Below, one piece after another: positions 1 to 8,658 of a DNA stretch of 64,000 nt (position 1 is its first letter; each line of letters starts with the position of its first letter). The notes beneath the pieces were generated by a model. It did not search any database. It was given only the letters and a program-made list of their open reading frames with translations, and was not told the origin of the DNA. The translations under genes were made by a program, and so were the position numbers. The stretch is from Clostridium ragsdalei P11 (lineage in GTDB: Bacteria; Bacillota; Clostridia; Clostridiales; Clostridiaceae): positions 1 to 64,000 of the forward strand of contig NZ_LROS01000018.1 of NCBI RefSeq assembly GCF_001675165.1, given 5' to 3'.

Positions 1-173
1 AGTTGGGAAGGGATAAACGCTGAAAGCATCTAAGTGTGAAGCCCACCTCAAGATAAGATTTCCCATAGCGTAAGCTAGTAAGACCCCTCGAAGAACACGA
101 GGAGATAGGTCAGAGGTGTAAGCAGGGCAACTTGTTAAGCTGACTGATACTAATAGGTCGAGGGCTTGACCAA
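1..173 (+). rRNA. 23S ribosomal RNA, 3' end (partial)
   Basis: The sequence up to about 173 matches the conserved 3' end of bacterial 23S rRNA by recognition: the GGGATAAACGCTGAAAGCATCTAAG-type helix start, the AGACCCC / GAAGAACACGAGG stretch and the terminal ACTAATAGGTCGAGGGCTTG segment. The gene runs in from beyond the left edge. It is followed by 5S rRNA and tRNA-Asn, so this is the tail of an rRNA operon. The exact 3' end is approximate. Confidence 0.97.
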
Positions 174-283
174 ATAAAAACGAAAGAAAAGTTTACTGTG
201 CAATTTTGAGAGGACAGAGTAATTTGAACTCTTAAAAGATAATAGAAAAGAAAATTGATAGAAATGGCAATTTTCGATAATAA

Positions 284-400
284 TCTGGTGGTAATGACGT
301 GAAGGTAACACCCCTTTCCATACCGAACAGGAAGGTTAAGCTTCACAGTGCCGATGGTACTGCAGGGGAGGCCCTGTGGGAGAATAGGTCGCTGCCAGGT
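284..400 (+). rRNA. rrf: 5S ribosomal RNA
   Basis: About 117 nt beginning TCTGGTGGTAATGACG and ending GGTCGCTGCCAGG. The ends pair (CTGGTGG with the terminal CTGCCAGG), and the internal CCATACCGAACAGGAAGG segment is typical of 5S loop B/C. It lies about 110 nt after the 23S end and 14 nt before tRNA-Asn. Boundaries are by helix I pairing and may be off by one or two bases. Confidence 0.96.
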
Positions 401-414
401 AAAAAAATTATTGT

Positions 415-489
415 TCCGTGGTAGCTCAATGGTTGAGCATTCGGCTGTTAACCGAAGGGTTGGAGGTTCGAGCCCTCTCCACGGAGCCA
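415..489 (+). tRNA. tRNA-Asn (GTT)
   Basis: A 75-nt cloverleaf. The acceptor stem TCCGTGG pairs with CCACGGA, followed by discriminator G and an encoded CCA. The anticodon loop CTGTTAA (445-451) carries GTT at 447-449, and the T arm has GGTTCGAGCC. It closes the rRNA operon, a common place for tRNA genes in clostridia. Confidence 0.97.
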
Positions 490-532
490 TTTTTATTTTT
501 TGAATTAAAAGCAATAAATTTGAATATACATA

Positions 533-566
533 AAAGCAGATTAGTTTAACTAATCTGCTTTATTTT
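533..566 (+). terminator. rRNA operon terminator, probably bidirectional
   Basis: AAGCAGATTAG and CTAATCTGCTT form an 11-bp perfect stem with a five-base loop, flanked by A-rich and T-rich sequence. It lies between the end of the rRNA/tRNA transcript and the end of the convergent transporter gene, so it can serve both. Confidence 0.8.
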
Positions 567-579
567 AATGCATCTATTA

Positions 580-1494
580 TTAAGATTTTTTGTTGTAGGA
601 TAAAATTAAAACCGTACTTAAAATAAGTATACTTCCTATAATATCAAATATACCAAAAGGAGTGTGAAGCCATAGTATTGACACTGTAGTTGCAGACATA
701 GGTTCTAAACAAGAAAGTAAACTCGTTTCTGAAGCTTTAATGTACCTTGTACTATCCAAATACCAATAGAAGGAAACAAGGGTTCCAAAAACAACCACAA
801 AAGTAATTCCTAAAATTGAATCAGTAGAATATTCTCCTTGTATTCTCCAAAAAGGATGAACGAAGCTAAAGAATATTCCACCTAAAAGCATTCCCCAACC
901 AATTACAATATCACACCCCCATCTTTTAATAATATATGCAGGTTGAACTACATAAAATGCAGCAGCAAATGCTGATAAAACTCCCCAGAATAAAGCTAAG
1001 TTGGAAATAGCTAGGCTATGTATATTACCTCTAGTAATGAGGAAGAACGTACCTAATAAAGCCAGCAGAATTGATAATGTTTCCCTTAAGGAAGGAAGTT
1101 CTTTAGATTTAAAGGACACATAACATACAATTATTACTGGACTAAGATATTGAAGTATTGTAGCTGTAGCAGCATTACCATATTTAATCGATGCAAAATA
1201 GCCATATTGTACGCCTATTAATCCTATGATACTAAAGAGAATAATGTTTCTTCTACCATATTTAGATTTCCATATATTAAAGATATTTTTGCCATTCTTT
1301 AAGTATAGAAATATAAGTAGGAGTGATCCTGACAGTAAAAGACGAATATCTACAAGCCATTCTGGACTAATATCTTTTTTTTGAAAAAGATATTGAGCTA
1401 CAGGTCCTGAAACGCCCCAGAGTATAGAAGCAGATACTACTAGTAGTATTCCTTTCATTCTTGAATTGTTTTTTAGTGTAATTTGAGCATTCAT
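580..1494 (-). CDS. EamA/DMT-family membrane transporter
   Basis: A 304-residue protein of the drug/metabolite transporter superfamily. About ten hydrophobic segments fall into two EamA halves (about 13-150 and 160-300). The first half has the characteristic start SASILWGVSGPVAQYLF. It acts in the cytoplasmic membrane, usually as an exporter of amino acids or other small metabolites; the substrate cannot be told from sequence. The ATG is preceded by AAAGGAA at good spacing. It reads towards the rRNA operon and shares its terminator region. The next gene in the same direction ends only 22 bp upstream, so the two may be co-transcribed. Confidence 0.85.
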   Translation of the reverse strand: MNAQITLKNNSRMKGILLVVSASILWGVSGPVAQYLFQKKDISPEWLVDIRLLLSGSLLLIFLYLKNGKNIFNIWKSKYGRRNIILFSIIGLIGVQYGYFASIKYGNAATATILQYLSPVIIVCYVSFKSKELPSLRETLSILLALLGTFFLITRGNIHSLAISNLALFWGVLSAFAAAFYVVQPAYIIKRWGCDIVIGWGMLLGGIFFSFVHPFWRIQGEYSTDSILGITFVVVFGTLVSFYWYLDSTRYIKASETSLLSCLEPMSATTVSILWLHTPFGIFDIIGSILILSTVLILSYNKKS

Positions 1495-1515
1495 TGCAAT
1501 TCCTTTCTGTGATTA

Positions 1516-2376
1516 TTAATCTAGTTTATTTATTTTAGTTCCATTACTAGTGAGTATGATTGTTCCACTTACATCGGTTCTATATATTTGTATATTTTTC
1601 TTTTTAAGTTTATTTATTGTCTTTTTATGTGGATGTCCATATTTATTATTTTTTCCGCAGCTTATTACTGCTATTTTAGGATTAACTTTATCCAGAAATT
1701 GTTGTGAAGTGGAGCTTGAACTACCATGATGACCAACTTTTAATACATCAGCTGATAGATCATAATTTTTATCTATCATTTCCATTTCACTTGTTTTTTC
1801 TGCATCCCCTGTAAAAAGAAATTTGGTATTTCCATAAGTTAGTTTTAATACTACTGAATAATTATTTGTATCTGGATAACTCTTACTATTAGGTGCAAGT
1901 ATTTCTGCAGTTGTATTTTTACCTAAGTCTAACTGTAATCCAGGAGTTGGAGTATCTATTTTCATATTTTTATTTTTTAATTGTTGAATCATATACTCAA
2001 AAGTTTTTGTATTAACTATTTTTTTAGGAGTATAAAACTTATCAACAGTGTATTTTTTTATTACATTTCCCATGCCACCTATGTGATCTTCATCAGGATG
2101 GGTTGCAATTACAAAGTCAAGTTTTTTAATATTTTGTTTACTTAAATAAGACATTAATTTGTCTCTACTTTCATTTGGACCAGCATCTATTAAAAGGTTT
2201 TTCCCATTTACTTGTATTAATTCACTATCTCCTTGTCCTACATCTATATAATGAACTTTAAGTCCACTGTAGTTGGAAGTAGTATTTGAATTTGTATTAC
2301 TTGTACATCCTGACATTAGAAATATGAAAATAAATACAATTGATAGTATATTAAAGTATTTTTTTATAAATTTCAT
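1516..2376 (-). CDS. ComEC/Rec2-like metallo-beta-lactamase-fold lipoprotein
   Basis: A 286-residue protein with a lipoprotein signal peptide: basic start, hydrophobic stretch and lipobox LMSGC with Cys24. It is therefore likely anchored outside the cytoplasmic membrane. The mature part is a metallo-beta-lactamase-fold hydrolase of the type found as the C-terminal domain of ComEC. It has THPDEDHIGG as the metal motif, FTGDAEK, and KVGHHGSSSS near the active site. Members of this group are proposed nucleases or phosphodiesterases, but the substrate is not known here. There is no ComEC channel domain, so it is a stand-alone enzyme. The upstream GGAGGA lies just before the ATG. Confidence 0.85.
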   Translation of the reverse strand: MKFIKKYFNILSIVFIFIFLMSGCTSNTNSNTTSNYSGLKVHYIDVGQGDSELIQVNGKNLLIDAGPNESRDKLMSYLSKQNIKKLDFVIATHPDEDHIGGMGNVIKKYTVDKFYTPKKIVNTKTFEYMIQQLKNKNMKIDTPTPGLQLDLGKNTTAEILAPNSKSYPDTNNYSVVLKLTYGNTKFLFTGDAEKTSEMEMIDKNYDLSADVLKVGHHGSSSSTSQQFLDKVNPKIAVISCGKNNKYGHPHKKTINKLKKKNIQIYRTDVSGTIILTSNGTKINKLD

Positions 2377-2424
2377 TCAGTGTCCTCCTTTATCCGATTG
2401 CTACCATCGCTAACCCCCCATCGC

Positions 2425-2588
2425 ACTCTGTGAAATCGACTATCACTAAATCAAAGATTTGGAATATCTGCTTTTTCTTCAAAGTGGGGATAAGCACTTA
2501 GAAGGCGTTATCCTTTAGGGAGAATTGTTATCCAGGGACATAGCTGCTCATTACTCTGGGAGTATTAGAGAAGGTAGTCATCGGATGA
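2425..2588. repeat. Composite intergenic repeat (parts E and D)
   Basis: Two dispersed pieces sit side by side. Part E (2425-2474) has ACTCT, CGA, TCACT, AAATCAAAGATTT and TCTGCTT in the same order as 8129-8180. Part D (2493-2588) is nearly the same as 11911-12018: AGCACTTAGAAGGCGTTATC, CAGGGAC(A/G)TAGCTGCTC, GGGAGTATTAGAG and GGTAGTCATCGGAT. TTATCC near 2393 and GGATAA near 2488 enclose part E, and part D can form a stem between TAGCTGCTC-TTACTC and GAGTA-AGAG-AGGTA. It lies between two genes on the same strand. No coding sequence is seen. Confidence 0.75.
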
Positions 2589-2596
2589 ATCCTATA

Positions 2597-3322
2597 TTAA
2601 TTTTCTAAATAAATATGTTTACTTATTTCTGATTTTATGTTATCTGCTAAAGATTCCCTCTCTTCTCTCGAAAGAGAATCTGTATAGATGGGCTTACATA
2701 TAGTTACATTTACATTTGCAGATTTTATCATAGAATGTGCATTTCCCTCTCTTAGTTTATAACTTCCATCTATAGCAATTGGAACTATAGGTACTTTAGA
2801 TTTTAAAGCCAGTTTTAAACTTCCCTTTTTAAATTCTCCTATTCTAGGGCCTTTACTTCTGGTGCCTTCAGGAAATATTACCATACTATGTCCATTATTT
2901 AATAGTTCACTACCTTTATTTATAGACTTTATGGATTCTCTTATATCCTCCCTATTTATAAAAATACAATTAATTTGCTTCATCCAGTAAGAAACTAATT
3001 TGAACTTTGTTAGTTCTTTTTTAGCTATAAATCCTACAGTCCTATCTAAAGAAGATAGTATTATAGGTATATCTAAAAAACCTTGATGGTTTGAAACAAA
3101 AAGGCAGGGAACCTGTGGGATGTTTTCTGTACCGGTTACTTTTACAGATGCATTTATAAGCTTTAATATAAAATCAGACCATTTTTTCACAGATATATAT
3201 ATATAATTTTCAGCTTCTTTTTCAGAACCACTTTTTCTAATTCTGTCTAATTTTAATTTTTTAACTAATGAATAGACCATATACAAGAAAAAAACTACAT
3301 AAAATAAAAAAGTTTTTAACAT
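2597..3322 (-). CDS. plsC: 1-acyl-sn-glycerol-3-phosphate acyltransferase
   Basis: A 241-residue PlsC-type acyltransferase that adds the second acyl chain to lysophosphatidic acid, giving phosphatidic acid for phospholipid synthesis at the membrane. An N-terminal hydrophobic segment (about 3-18) is followed by the catalytic motif NHQGFLD (the HX4D motif), then INREDIR, and FPEGTRSKG as the phosphate-binding motif. The length is normal for the family. The ATG has a strong AGGAGGAAT site. It stands apart from the lipoprotein gene by 220 bp of repeat sequence, so it is probably transcribed separately. Confidence 0.9.
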   Translation of the reverse strand: MLKTFLFYVVFFLYMVYSLVKKLKLDRIRKSGSEKEAENYIYISVKKWSDFILKLINASVKVTGTENIPQVPCLFVSNHQGFLDIPIILSSLDRTVGFIAKKELTKFKLVSYWMKQINCIFINREDIRESIKSINKGSELLNNGHSMVIFPEGTRSKGPRIGEFKKGSLKLALKSKVPIVPIAIDGSYKLREGNAHSMIKSANVNVTICKPIYTDSLSREERESLADNIKSEISKHIYLEN

Positions 3323-3504
3323 AAAATTATTCCTCCTTGAAAATTCTAATTATGAGTTCATGATAATACAACATTTATTATAACATATACAGTACTTTAA
3401 ATTAGTATGGAGCCAATATTTGATTTAAAAATCCTATTGCACACTATAAAAGATCTATAATGAATACGTTATATAAAATAGCGTCAAAAATAACAAATAA
3501 ATAT

Positions 3505-3533
3505 TTGCTTATCAATAATAAAAGTGATACAAT
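3505..3533 (+). promoter_or_regulatory. Candidate promoter for the citrate synthase gene
   Basis: TTGCTT (3505-3510), a 17-base spacer and TACAAT (3528-3533) fit a vegetative sigma-A promoter. The gene-free stretch 3323-3720 is otherwise very AT-rich, and I see no riboswitch or terminator in it. A start near 3540 would leave an untranslated leader of about 180 nt. Confidence 0.5.
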
Positions 3534-3720
3534 ATAAGCATATTTATTATAGAAATAGTCCTAATAAGCCATAAATATACTTATAAATATTCAAAAATAG
3601 TACATAAATATAAATTGCAAAAAATAGGCGCAAAATTCATATATGAAATATAATGTATAAAATAATTCAAAAAGCCATTTTAAAAGATAGGTCCAATATT
3701 AATCCGAGGAGATGAATTAA

Positions 3721-5082
3721 ATGAAAAAAAGTTCCTATGAATATAAATTAAATAATGTAGATAGTCCCAATTTTTATAAAAATATATTTCCCTATGATGA
3801 AATTCCAAAAATAAATTTTAATGGAGTACAAATACCTAAAGATTTACCTGAAAAAATATATATTACGGACACTACATTTAGAGATGGTCAGCAGTCAATG
3901 CCTCCTTATACTACAGAGCAGATAATTAGAATTTTTGATTACCTTCATGATTTGGATAACAATTCGGGAATAATAAAACAGACGGAATTTTTTTTATACA
4001 CAGAGAAAGATAGGAAAGCTGCCCAGGTATGTATGGAAAGAGGATATGAATTCCCGGAGGTTACTTCATGGATAAGGGCTAATAAAGAAGATTTTAAGTT
4101 GGTAAAACAAATGGGAATTAAAGAAACGGGAATGCTTATGTCTTGTTCAGATTATCATATATTTAAAAAGTTGAGAAAGACTAGAAAAGAAACTATGGAT
4201 ATGTATTTAGGTATAGTTAAAGAAGCGTTGGATAATGGAATTCGTCCAAGATGCCATCTAGAAGATATAACTAGGGCTGATTTTTATGGATTTGTAGTTC
4301 CACTTGTAAATAAATTAATGGAATTATCGAAACAGTCAGGCATTCCTATAAAGATAAGAGCCTGTGATACTCTTGGATTGGGAGTATCCTATAGTGGCGT
4401 GGAATTACCAAGAAGCGTACAGGCTATTATGCATGGACTTAGGAACAATTGTGGTGTTCCTTCAGAATGTATAGAATGGCATGGACACAATGATTTTTAT
4501 GCAGTAGTGAATAATTCGACAACAGCTTGGCTATATGGTGCATCAGCTGTAAATACCTCATTTTTAGGAATTGGGGAGAGAACAGGAAATTGTCCACTAG
4601 AAGCTATGATATTTGAATATGCGCAGATAAAAGGAAATACTAAAAATATGAAACTTGAGGTTATAACCGAATTATCAGAGTATTTTAAAAAAGAAATGGA
4701 ATATTCAGTTCCACCTAGAACCCCTTTTGTGGGAAAAGAATTTAATGTAACTAGAGCTGGAATACATGCAGATGGAATATTAAAAGATGAAGAAATCTAT
4801 AATATATTTGATACAGATAAAATTTTAGGAAGACCAGTTGTAGTAGCTGTAAATCAATATTCCGGTCACGCTGGAATTGCAGCCTGGATTAATACCTATT
4901 ATAGATTAAAAAATGAAGAAAAAGTTGATAAATGGGATACTAGAATTGCTAAAATTAAAGAATGGGTGGATGAACAATATAAAGCAGGAAGAACTAGCAT
5001 AATAGGAAATGATGAATTAGAATTATTAGTTGATAAGATGCTGCCAGATATTTCACAAAAAAAAGAGGAAAGAGCCAGTTAG
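3721..5082 (+). CDS. Re-type citrate synthase (homocitrate/isopropylmalate synthase family)
   Basis: A 453-residue member of the HMGL-like/2-isopropylmalate synthase family. It has the metal and substrate motif DTTFRDGQQ (about 50-58), the His motif EWHGHNDFYA, and HADGILKD near the C-terminal part of the barrel. This long form resembles my recollection of the Re-stereospecific citrate synthase of Clostridium kluyveri, which condenses acetyl-CoA and oxaloacetate and is unrelated to normal GltA. An isocitrate dehydrogenase follows 46 bp downstream, which supports that reading over homocitrate or isopropylmalate synthase. Aconitase is not in the window. A GAGGAGATG site precedes the ATG. Confidence 0.8.
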   Translation: MKKSSYEYKLNNVDSPNFYKNIFPYDEIPKINFNGVQIPKDLPEKIYITDTTFRDGQQSMPPYTTEQIIRIFDYLHDLDNNSGIIKQTEFFLYTEKDRKAAQVCMERGYEFPEVTSWIRANKEDFKLVKQMGIKETGMLMSCSDYHIFKKLRKTRKETMDMYLGIVKEALDNGIRPRCHLEDITRADFYGFVVPLVNKLMELSKQSGIPIKIRACDTLGLGVSYSGVELPRSVQAIMHGLRNNCGVPSECIEWHGHNDFYAVVNNSTTAWLYGASAVNTSFLGIGERTGNCPLEAMIFEYAQIKGNTKNMKLEVITELSEYFKKEMEYSVPPRTPFVGKEFNVTRAGIHADGILKDEEIYNIFDTDKILGRPVVVAVNQYSGHAGIAAWINTYYRLKNEEKVDKWDTRIAKIKEWVDEQYKAGRTSIIGNDELELLVDKMLPDISQKKEERAS

Positions 5083-5128
5083 AGTAGGTATAAAATTTAG
5101 AATAATAGATAACAATGGAGGATAAAAA

Positions 5129-6139
5129 ATGACACATAAAGTTACTCTTATTAAAGGTGATGGTATAGGACCAGAAATCTGTGAAGCTGCAAAAAAAGTT
5201 ATAGATAAGAGTGGGGCAGATATTGACTGGGAAATATTTGAGGCGGGAGCCTCAGTTCTAGATAAATATGGAACACCAATACCGGATAATATTATAGAAA
5301 GTATAAGGAAAAATAAAGTAGCACTTAAAGCACCAGTTACGACCCCTGTGGGAAAAGGATTTAAAAGTGTAAATGTAACTCTTAGAAAAAATTTAAATCT
5401 ATATGCAAATATAAGACCTATAAAAACTTATGCTGGAGTAAAATGTAGATACGATAATGTGGATCTTGTAATATTTAGAGAAAATACAGAAGATCTGTAT
5501 GCAGGGATTGAACATATGATAAACGATGAAATAGCGGAAAGCGTTAAAATAATATCTAAAAAAGCAAGTGAAAGGATAGTAGAGGCAGCTTTTCAGTATG
5601 CAATTAAAAATGGAAGAAAGAAAGTTACCGCAGTTCACAAGGCTAATATAATGAAACTTTCAGATGGGCTTTTTTTAAGAACAGCTGAAAAAGTAGCAGA
5701 AAAATATAAAAACATTGAATTTGAAAGTGTAATAGTAGATGCTATGAGTATGAAACTTGTACTTAATCCAGAGAACTATGATGTACTTGTTATGCCTAAT
5801 TTGTATGGAGATATTTTATCAGATATGGCATCAGGCCTTATAGGTGGGCTTGGATTAGTGCCAGGAGCCAATATAGGAGAAGATGCAGCAGTGTTTGAAG
5901 CTGCCCATGGCTCGGCTCCAGATATTGCAGGACAGAACAAAGCAAATCCAACAGCTATAATACTTTCAGGAGTTATGATGCTTAACTATTTAGGTGAAAC
6001 AGAAGCGGCAAATAAAATAGAGCTAGCTGTAGAAGCTGTACTTAGAGAAGGTAAATATTTAACAGAGGATTTAGGAGGGAATACCACTACAAGCGGATTT
6101 ACTGAAGCTATTATAGAGAAAATTGAAAATTGTAATTAA
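5129..6139 (+). CDS. icd: Isocitrate dehydrogenase, NAD-type (IDH/IPMDH family)
   Basis: A 336-residue beta-decarboxylating dehydrogenase. The sequence shows the nucleotide-proximal GDGIGPEI near the start, [17 protein letters not shown]-type metal Asp residues ([21 protein letters not shown]) and [19 protein letters not shown]. The DI after HGSAP is the pattern seen in NAD-dependent members rather than the KY of NADP enzymes, so NAD is likely. Together with the preceding citrate synthase it supplies 2-oxoglutarate for glutamate synthesis through the oxidative branch of an incomplete TCA cycle. The two genes are 46 bp apart with a GGAGG site between them, so probably one operon. A homoisocitrate or isopropylmalate role is possible but less likely. 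Confidence 0.85.
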   Translation: MTHKVTLIKGDGIGPEICEAAKKVIDKSGADIDWEIFEAGASVLDKYGTPIPDNIIESIRKNKVALKAPVTTPVGKGFKSVNVTLRKNLNLYANIRPIKTYAGVKCRYDNVDLVIFRENTEDLYAGIEHMINDEIAESVKIISKKASERIVEAAFQYAIKNGRKKVTAVHKANIMKLSDGLFLRTAEKVAEKYKNIEFESVIVDAMSMKLVLNPENYDVLVMPNLYGDILSDMASGLIGGLGLVPGANIGEDAAVFEAAHGSAPDIAGQNKANPTAIILSGVMMLNYLGETEAANKIELAVEAVLREGKYLTEDLGGNTTTSGFTEAIIEKIENCN

Positions 6140-6154
6140 GTATACTTAATTCGA

Positions 6155-6311
6155 TTCTTTTAGAGAACAAAGTACAAAGTTAAAATGTCAAATAAGGATA
6201 ATTTTCTTCCTAACGTCAGAAAATATTAAAATTATATATTTCCTGAGGTACGAGGAAAATCATCTTTATTTGTTCTTTGCTATTTGAACTTTGTTATTTT
6301 CAAAAGCTTTC
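6155..6311. repeat. Long palindromic intergenic element A, copy 1
   Basis: An imperfect palindrome of about 155 bp with arms beginning AACAAAGT and ending AACTTTGTT, and an A/T-rich apex. Near the apex the plus strand reads CCTGAGGTACGAGG. The reverse complement is largely identical to 34579-34733. It lies between the convergent icd and metY genes and may act as a terminator, but no stem is followed by a long T run. Confidence 0.8.
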
Positions 6312-6398
6312 CTTCCTAATTTTTTTATATTAAGTGAAAGTTTTATATGTGCAAAACTTTAGTACTTAATTATAAGATGATGACAATAGCAAATATGG

Positions 6399-6436
6399 GG
6401 CTGATATGCTAATTAATTAGTATGTCAGCCTCTTAT
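6399..6436 (+). terminator. Hairpin terminator between icd and metY
   Basis: GGCTGATATGCTAATTAATTAGTATGTCAGCC is a nearly perfect palindrome (6399-6430) followed by TCTTATTTAT. Close relatives occur at 12024-12066 and 21404-21444. It sits between convergent genes and can work in both directions. Confidence 0.75.
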
Positions 6437-6439
6437 TTA

Positions 6440-7723
6440 TCAAGCTTTTGCAAGAGCCTGATCCAAATCGTATATAATGTCATCAATATTTTCTACACCT
6501 ATTGAAAGCCTTATAAGATCTGGAGTAACTCCAGCAGCTTTTTGCTGTTCTTCATTTAACTCTGCATGAGTTGTACTTGCAGGGTGAATTACTAGTGATT
6601 TTGCATCTGCTACATTTGCAAGTAAGGAGAACAATTTGACGCTGTTTATAAATTTCTTTCCTGCTTCAAGTCCGCCTTTTATTCCAAAGGTAAATATTGA
6701 ACCTGCTCCTTTTGGAAGGTATTTCTTAGCTAATTCTTTGTATGGGCTTCCATCAAGTTCAGGGTAATTTATCCATGAAACTTTTGGATGTTTGCTTAAA
6801 AATTCAACTACTTTTCGTGTGTTTTCTACATGTCTCTCTACTCTAAGAGAAAGTGATTCAAGTCCAAGTAAGAAATAGAAAGCGCTTTGTGGACTTAGTG
6901 TTGCTCCTGTATTTCTTAAAAGTTGTACTCTGGCTTTTGTAGCAAATGCTGTAGGGCCAAGGTCTGCATATACAAGTCCGTTGTAGCTTTCATCAGGTGT
7001 TGTAAAATCAGGGAATTTTCCGCTTGCTGCCCAGTCAAATTTTCCTCCATCTACTATAATTCCACCAATTGTAGTTCCATGTCCACCTATAAATTTAGTT
7101 GCAGAATGAACAACTACATCTGCACCATATTCTATTGGTCTTACAAGGTATGGAGTTCCGAAAGTATTATCTAGAATAAGTGGTATTTTATTTTCATGAG
7201 CTATATTTGCCACAGCTTCTATATCTAAAACATTTATTCTAGGATTTCCTATTGTCTCAGCATAAACTGCTTTAGTTTTATCTGTAATAGCTTTTCTGAT
7301 ATTTTCAGGATCATCAGGATCTACAAATGTTACATCAATTCCTAATTTCTTTAAAGTAACTGAAAATAATTCGTAAGTGCCGCCGTAAAGTGTGCTAGCT
7401 GAAACTATATTATCTCCTGCACTTGCCACATTTAATACAGCGTAAAGTATTGCTGCAAGTCCCGAAGATGTAGCAAGACCTGCACTGCCGCCTTCAAGGG
7501 CTGCTACCCTTTGTTCAAATACATCTTCTGTTGGGTTCATTATTCTGGCATAAACATTTCCAGGTTTTTTAAGCTGGAAAAAGTCTGCTGCTTCATCGGC
7601 ATCTTTAAATACAAAGGATGTAGTCTGGTAGATTGGAACTGCTCTTGCACCTGTAGTTGGGTCAGGCACCTGGCCTGCATGTACTTGTAATGTTTCAAAT
7701 GATAATTTTCTTTCTTCACTCAT
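6440..7723 (-). CDS. metY: O-acetylhomoserine sulfhydrylase
   Basis: A 427-residue PLP enzyme of the Cys/Met metabolism family. It converts O-acetylhomoserine and sulfide (or methanethiol) to homocysteine (or methionine) in the cytoplasm. The sequence has [13 protein letters not shown] at the start, the YxR motif YARIMNPT, the PLP lysine in [15 protein letters not shown], and the long C-terminal part typical of the 420-430 residue MetY class rather than the 380-residue MetB class. AGGAGG stands just before the ATG. A SAM-I riboswitch with terminator lies in the leader, so expression should fall when S-adenosylmethionine is plentiful. It diverges from metH, which makes methionine from its product. 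Confidence 0.92.
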   Translation of the reverse strand: MSEERKLSFETLQVHAGQVPDPTTGARAVPIYQTTSFVFKDADEAADFFQLKKPGNVYARIMNPTEDVFEQRVAALEGGSAGLATSSGLAAILYAVLNVASAGDNIVSASTLYGGTYELFSVTLKKLGIDVTFVDPDDPENIRKAITDKTKAVYAETIGNPRINVLDIEAVANIAHENKIPLILDNTFGTPYLVRPIEYGADVVVHSATKFIGGHGTTIGGIIVDGGKFDWAASGKFPDFTTPDESYNGLVYADLGPTAFATKARVQLLRNTGATLSPQSAFYFLLGLESLSLRVERHVENTRKVVEFLSKHPKVSWINYPELDGSPYKELAKKYLPKGAGSIFTFGIKGGLEAGKKFINSVKLFSLLANVADAKSLVIHPASTTHAELNEEQQKAAGVTPDLIRLSIGVENIDDIIYDLDQALAKA

Positions 7724-7784
7724 TGTTTATTCCTCCTAATACTTTTTTTAATATTTTGGACGAAACTTCTATAACCTGGCAGAA

Positions 7785-7822
7785 TAAAAAAATCTTCTTG
7801 TAAGATAAGCTACAAGAAGATT
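7785..7822 (-). terminator. Riboswitch-controlled terminator of metY
   Basis: On the reverse strand AATCTTCTTG and CAAGAAGATT form the stem (7791-7822) and a run of six to seven T follows (7785-7791). It lies directly after the SAM-I aptamer, the usual arrangement for transcription attenuation. Confidence 0.9.
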
Positions 7823-7833
7823 CTATCTTCATG

Positions 7834-7944
7834 CTTCTCATCTTTCAGGTTTACACCTGCTGGAATTAGCACCGTTGAATGAAAATGATCATTCAGGTTG
7901 CCGGGCATCATAGGGCCAGTCCCTCTGCCACTCTGGATAAGAAG
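7834..7944 (-). promoter_or_regulatory. SAM-I riboswitch (S-box), metY leader
   Basis: The reverse strand shows the S-box signature: CTTATCCAGAGTGGCAGAGG, GACTGGCCC, GCCCGGCAACC, then GGTGCTAATTCC and a closing GATGAGAAG. P1 pairs CTTCTTATC with GATGAGAAG. SAM binding should favour the terminator downstream and switch metY off. Confidence 0.96.
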
Positions 7945-7964
7945 TTCCGTATTCGATTGAGAAA

Positions 7965-7994
7965 ATCATACCAGACATAGATAAGGTTTGTCAA
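7965..7994 (-). promoter_or_regulatory. metY promoter
   Basis: On the reverse strand TTGACA (7994-7989), an 18-base spacer and TATGAT (7970-7965). The predicted start near 7958 places the aptamer at the very beginning of the transcript. Confidence 0.75.
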
Positions 7995-8038
7995 TAGAAA
8001 AATAAAAAAATATTTAGAAAATTTTGTCTGATGGCTAC

Positions 8039-8084
8039 CTACTGTAACACTCCCACTTCTATCAAAGTGGGAGTGTTACAGTAG
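8039..8084. repeat. Perfect 20-bp hairpin between the two SAM riboswitches
   Basis: CTACTGTAACACTCCCACTT (8039-8058) and its exact reverse complement (8065-8084) with a six-base loop. There is no T run on either side, so it is not a standard terminator. It sits between the divergent metY and metH promoters. Confidence 0.85.
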
Positions 8085-8109
8085 CTACGCCCCTAGATAA
8101 TTCATCTAG

Positions 8110-8192
8110 ACTTAGTGGGAGAAATAAAACTCTAAAGAGAAAGCGATTCACTTTAAATCAAAGATTTAAGTTCTCTGCTTGTCCCACTAAGT
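8110..8192. repeat. Nested hairpin containing repeat E
   Basis: ACTTAGTGGGA (8110-8120) pairs with TCCCACTAAGT (8182-8192). Inside, AGAGAA pairs with TTCTCT and CTTTAAATC with GATTTAAG. The inner part (8129-8180) shares ordered blocks with 2425-2474. No T run follows. Its function is not known. Confidence 0.75.
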
Positions 8193-8241
8193 AAGATTCA
8201 TTGATATTACGAATTATAGTAAAATAGTCATGTAAATAGTA

Positions 8242-8270
8242 TTGACAATTGATAGTTAAAGTATTAATAT
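8242..8270 (+). promoter_or_regulatory. metH promoter
   Basis: TTGACA (8242-8247), a 17-base spacer and TAATAT (8265-8270), immediately before the second SAM-I aptamer. Confidence 0.75.
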
Positions 8271-8277
8271 TAAAGCA

Positions 8278-8387
8278 CTTTTATCACGAGAGGTGGAGGG
8301 ACTGGCCCAGTGAAACCCAACAACCGGCACTAAAGTGCATCGGTGCTAATTCCTGCAGAATAAAACGAATTCTGAAAGATAAGGAAA
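8278..8387 (+). promoter_or_regulatory. SAM-I riboswitch (S-box), metH leader
   Basis: The plus strand has TTATCACGAGAGGTGGAGGG, ACTGGCCC, AACCCAACAACCGGC, GGTGCTAATTCC and the closing GATAAGG. This is the conserved S-box core in the right order. It should switch off metH when SAM is high, in parallel with the metY copy. Confidence 0.95.
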
Positions 8388-8405
8388 GTTGATTTTGTCA
8401 AATTT

Positions 8406-8441
8406 AAAGCTGCTTTTCTGATTGAAGGGCAGCTTTTTTAG
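8406..8441 (+). terminator. Riboswitch-controlled terminator of metH
   Basis: AAAGCTGC and GGCAGCTTTTTTA form a stem with a T run just after the SAM-I aptamer. The coding region starts about 215 nt further on. Confidence 0.85.
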
Positions 8442-8658
8442 TTAATAGTTAAAAATGAAGAATTAATAGTTAATGTTCTAAATCTGAGTAAATAACTATT
8501 AATTTTAAATAATATTAATGTATATTTATACAATTATACAATATTAAATAATTTAAATGTATTGTATAAAATTTGTTTAAAGTTTAAAATTTTATACAAG
8601 AAGTAATGGATTAAATAATTTGAACATGAAACTTGTATTTGAAAAAGGAGTGCAGCAA

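Noticed and set aside
110-514. 134-residue reading frame on the reverse strand
   Set aside because: It lies across the 23S end, 5S rRNA and tRNA-Asn; such frames are a common annotation artefact.
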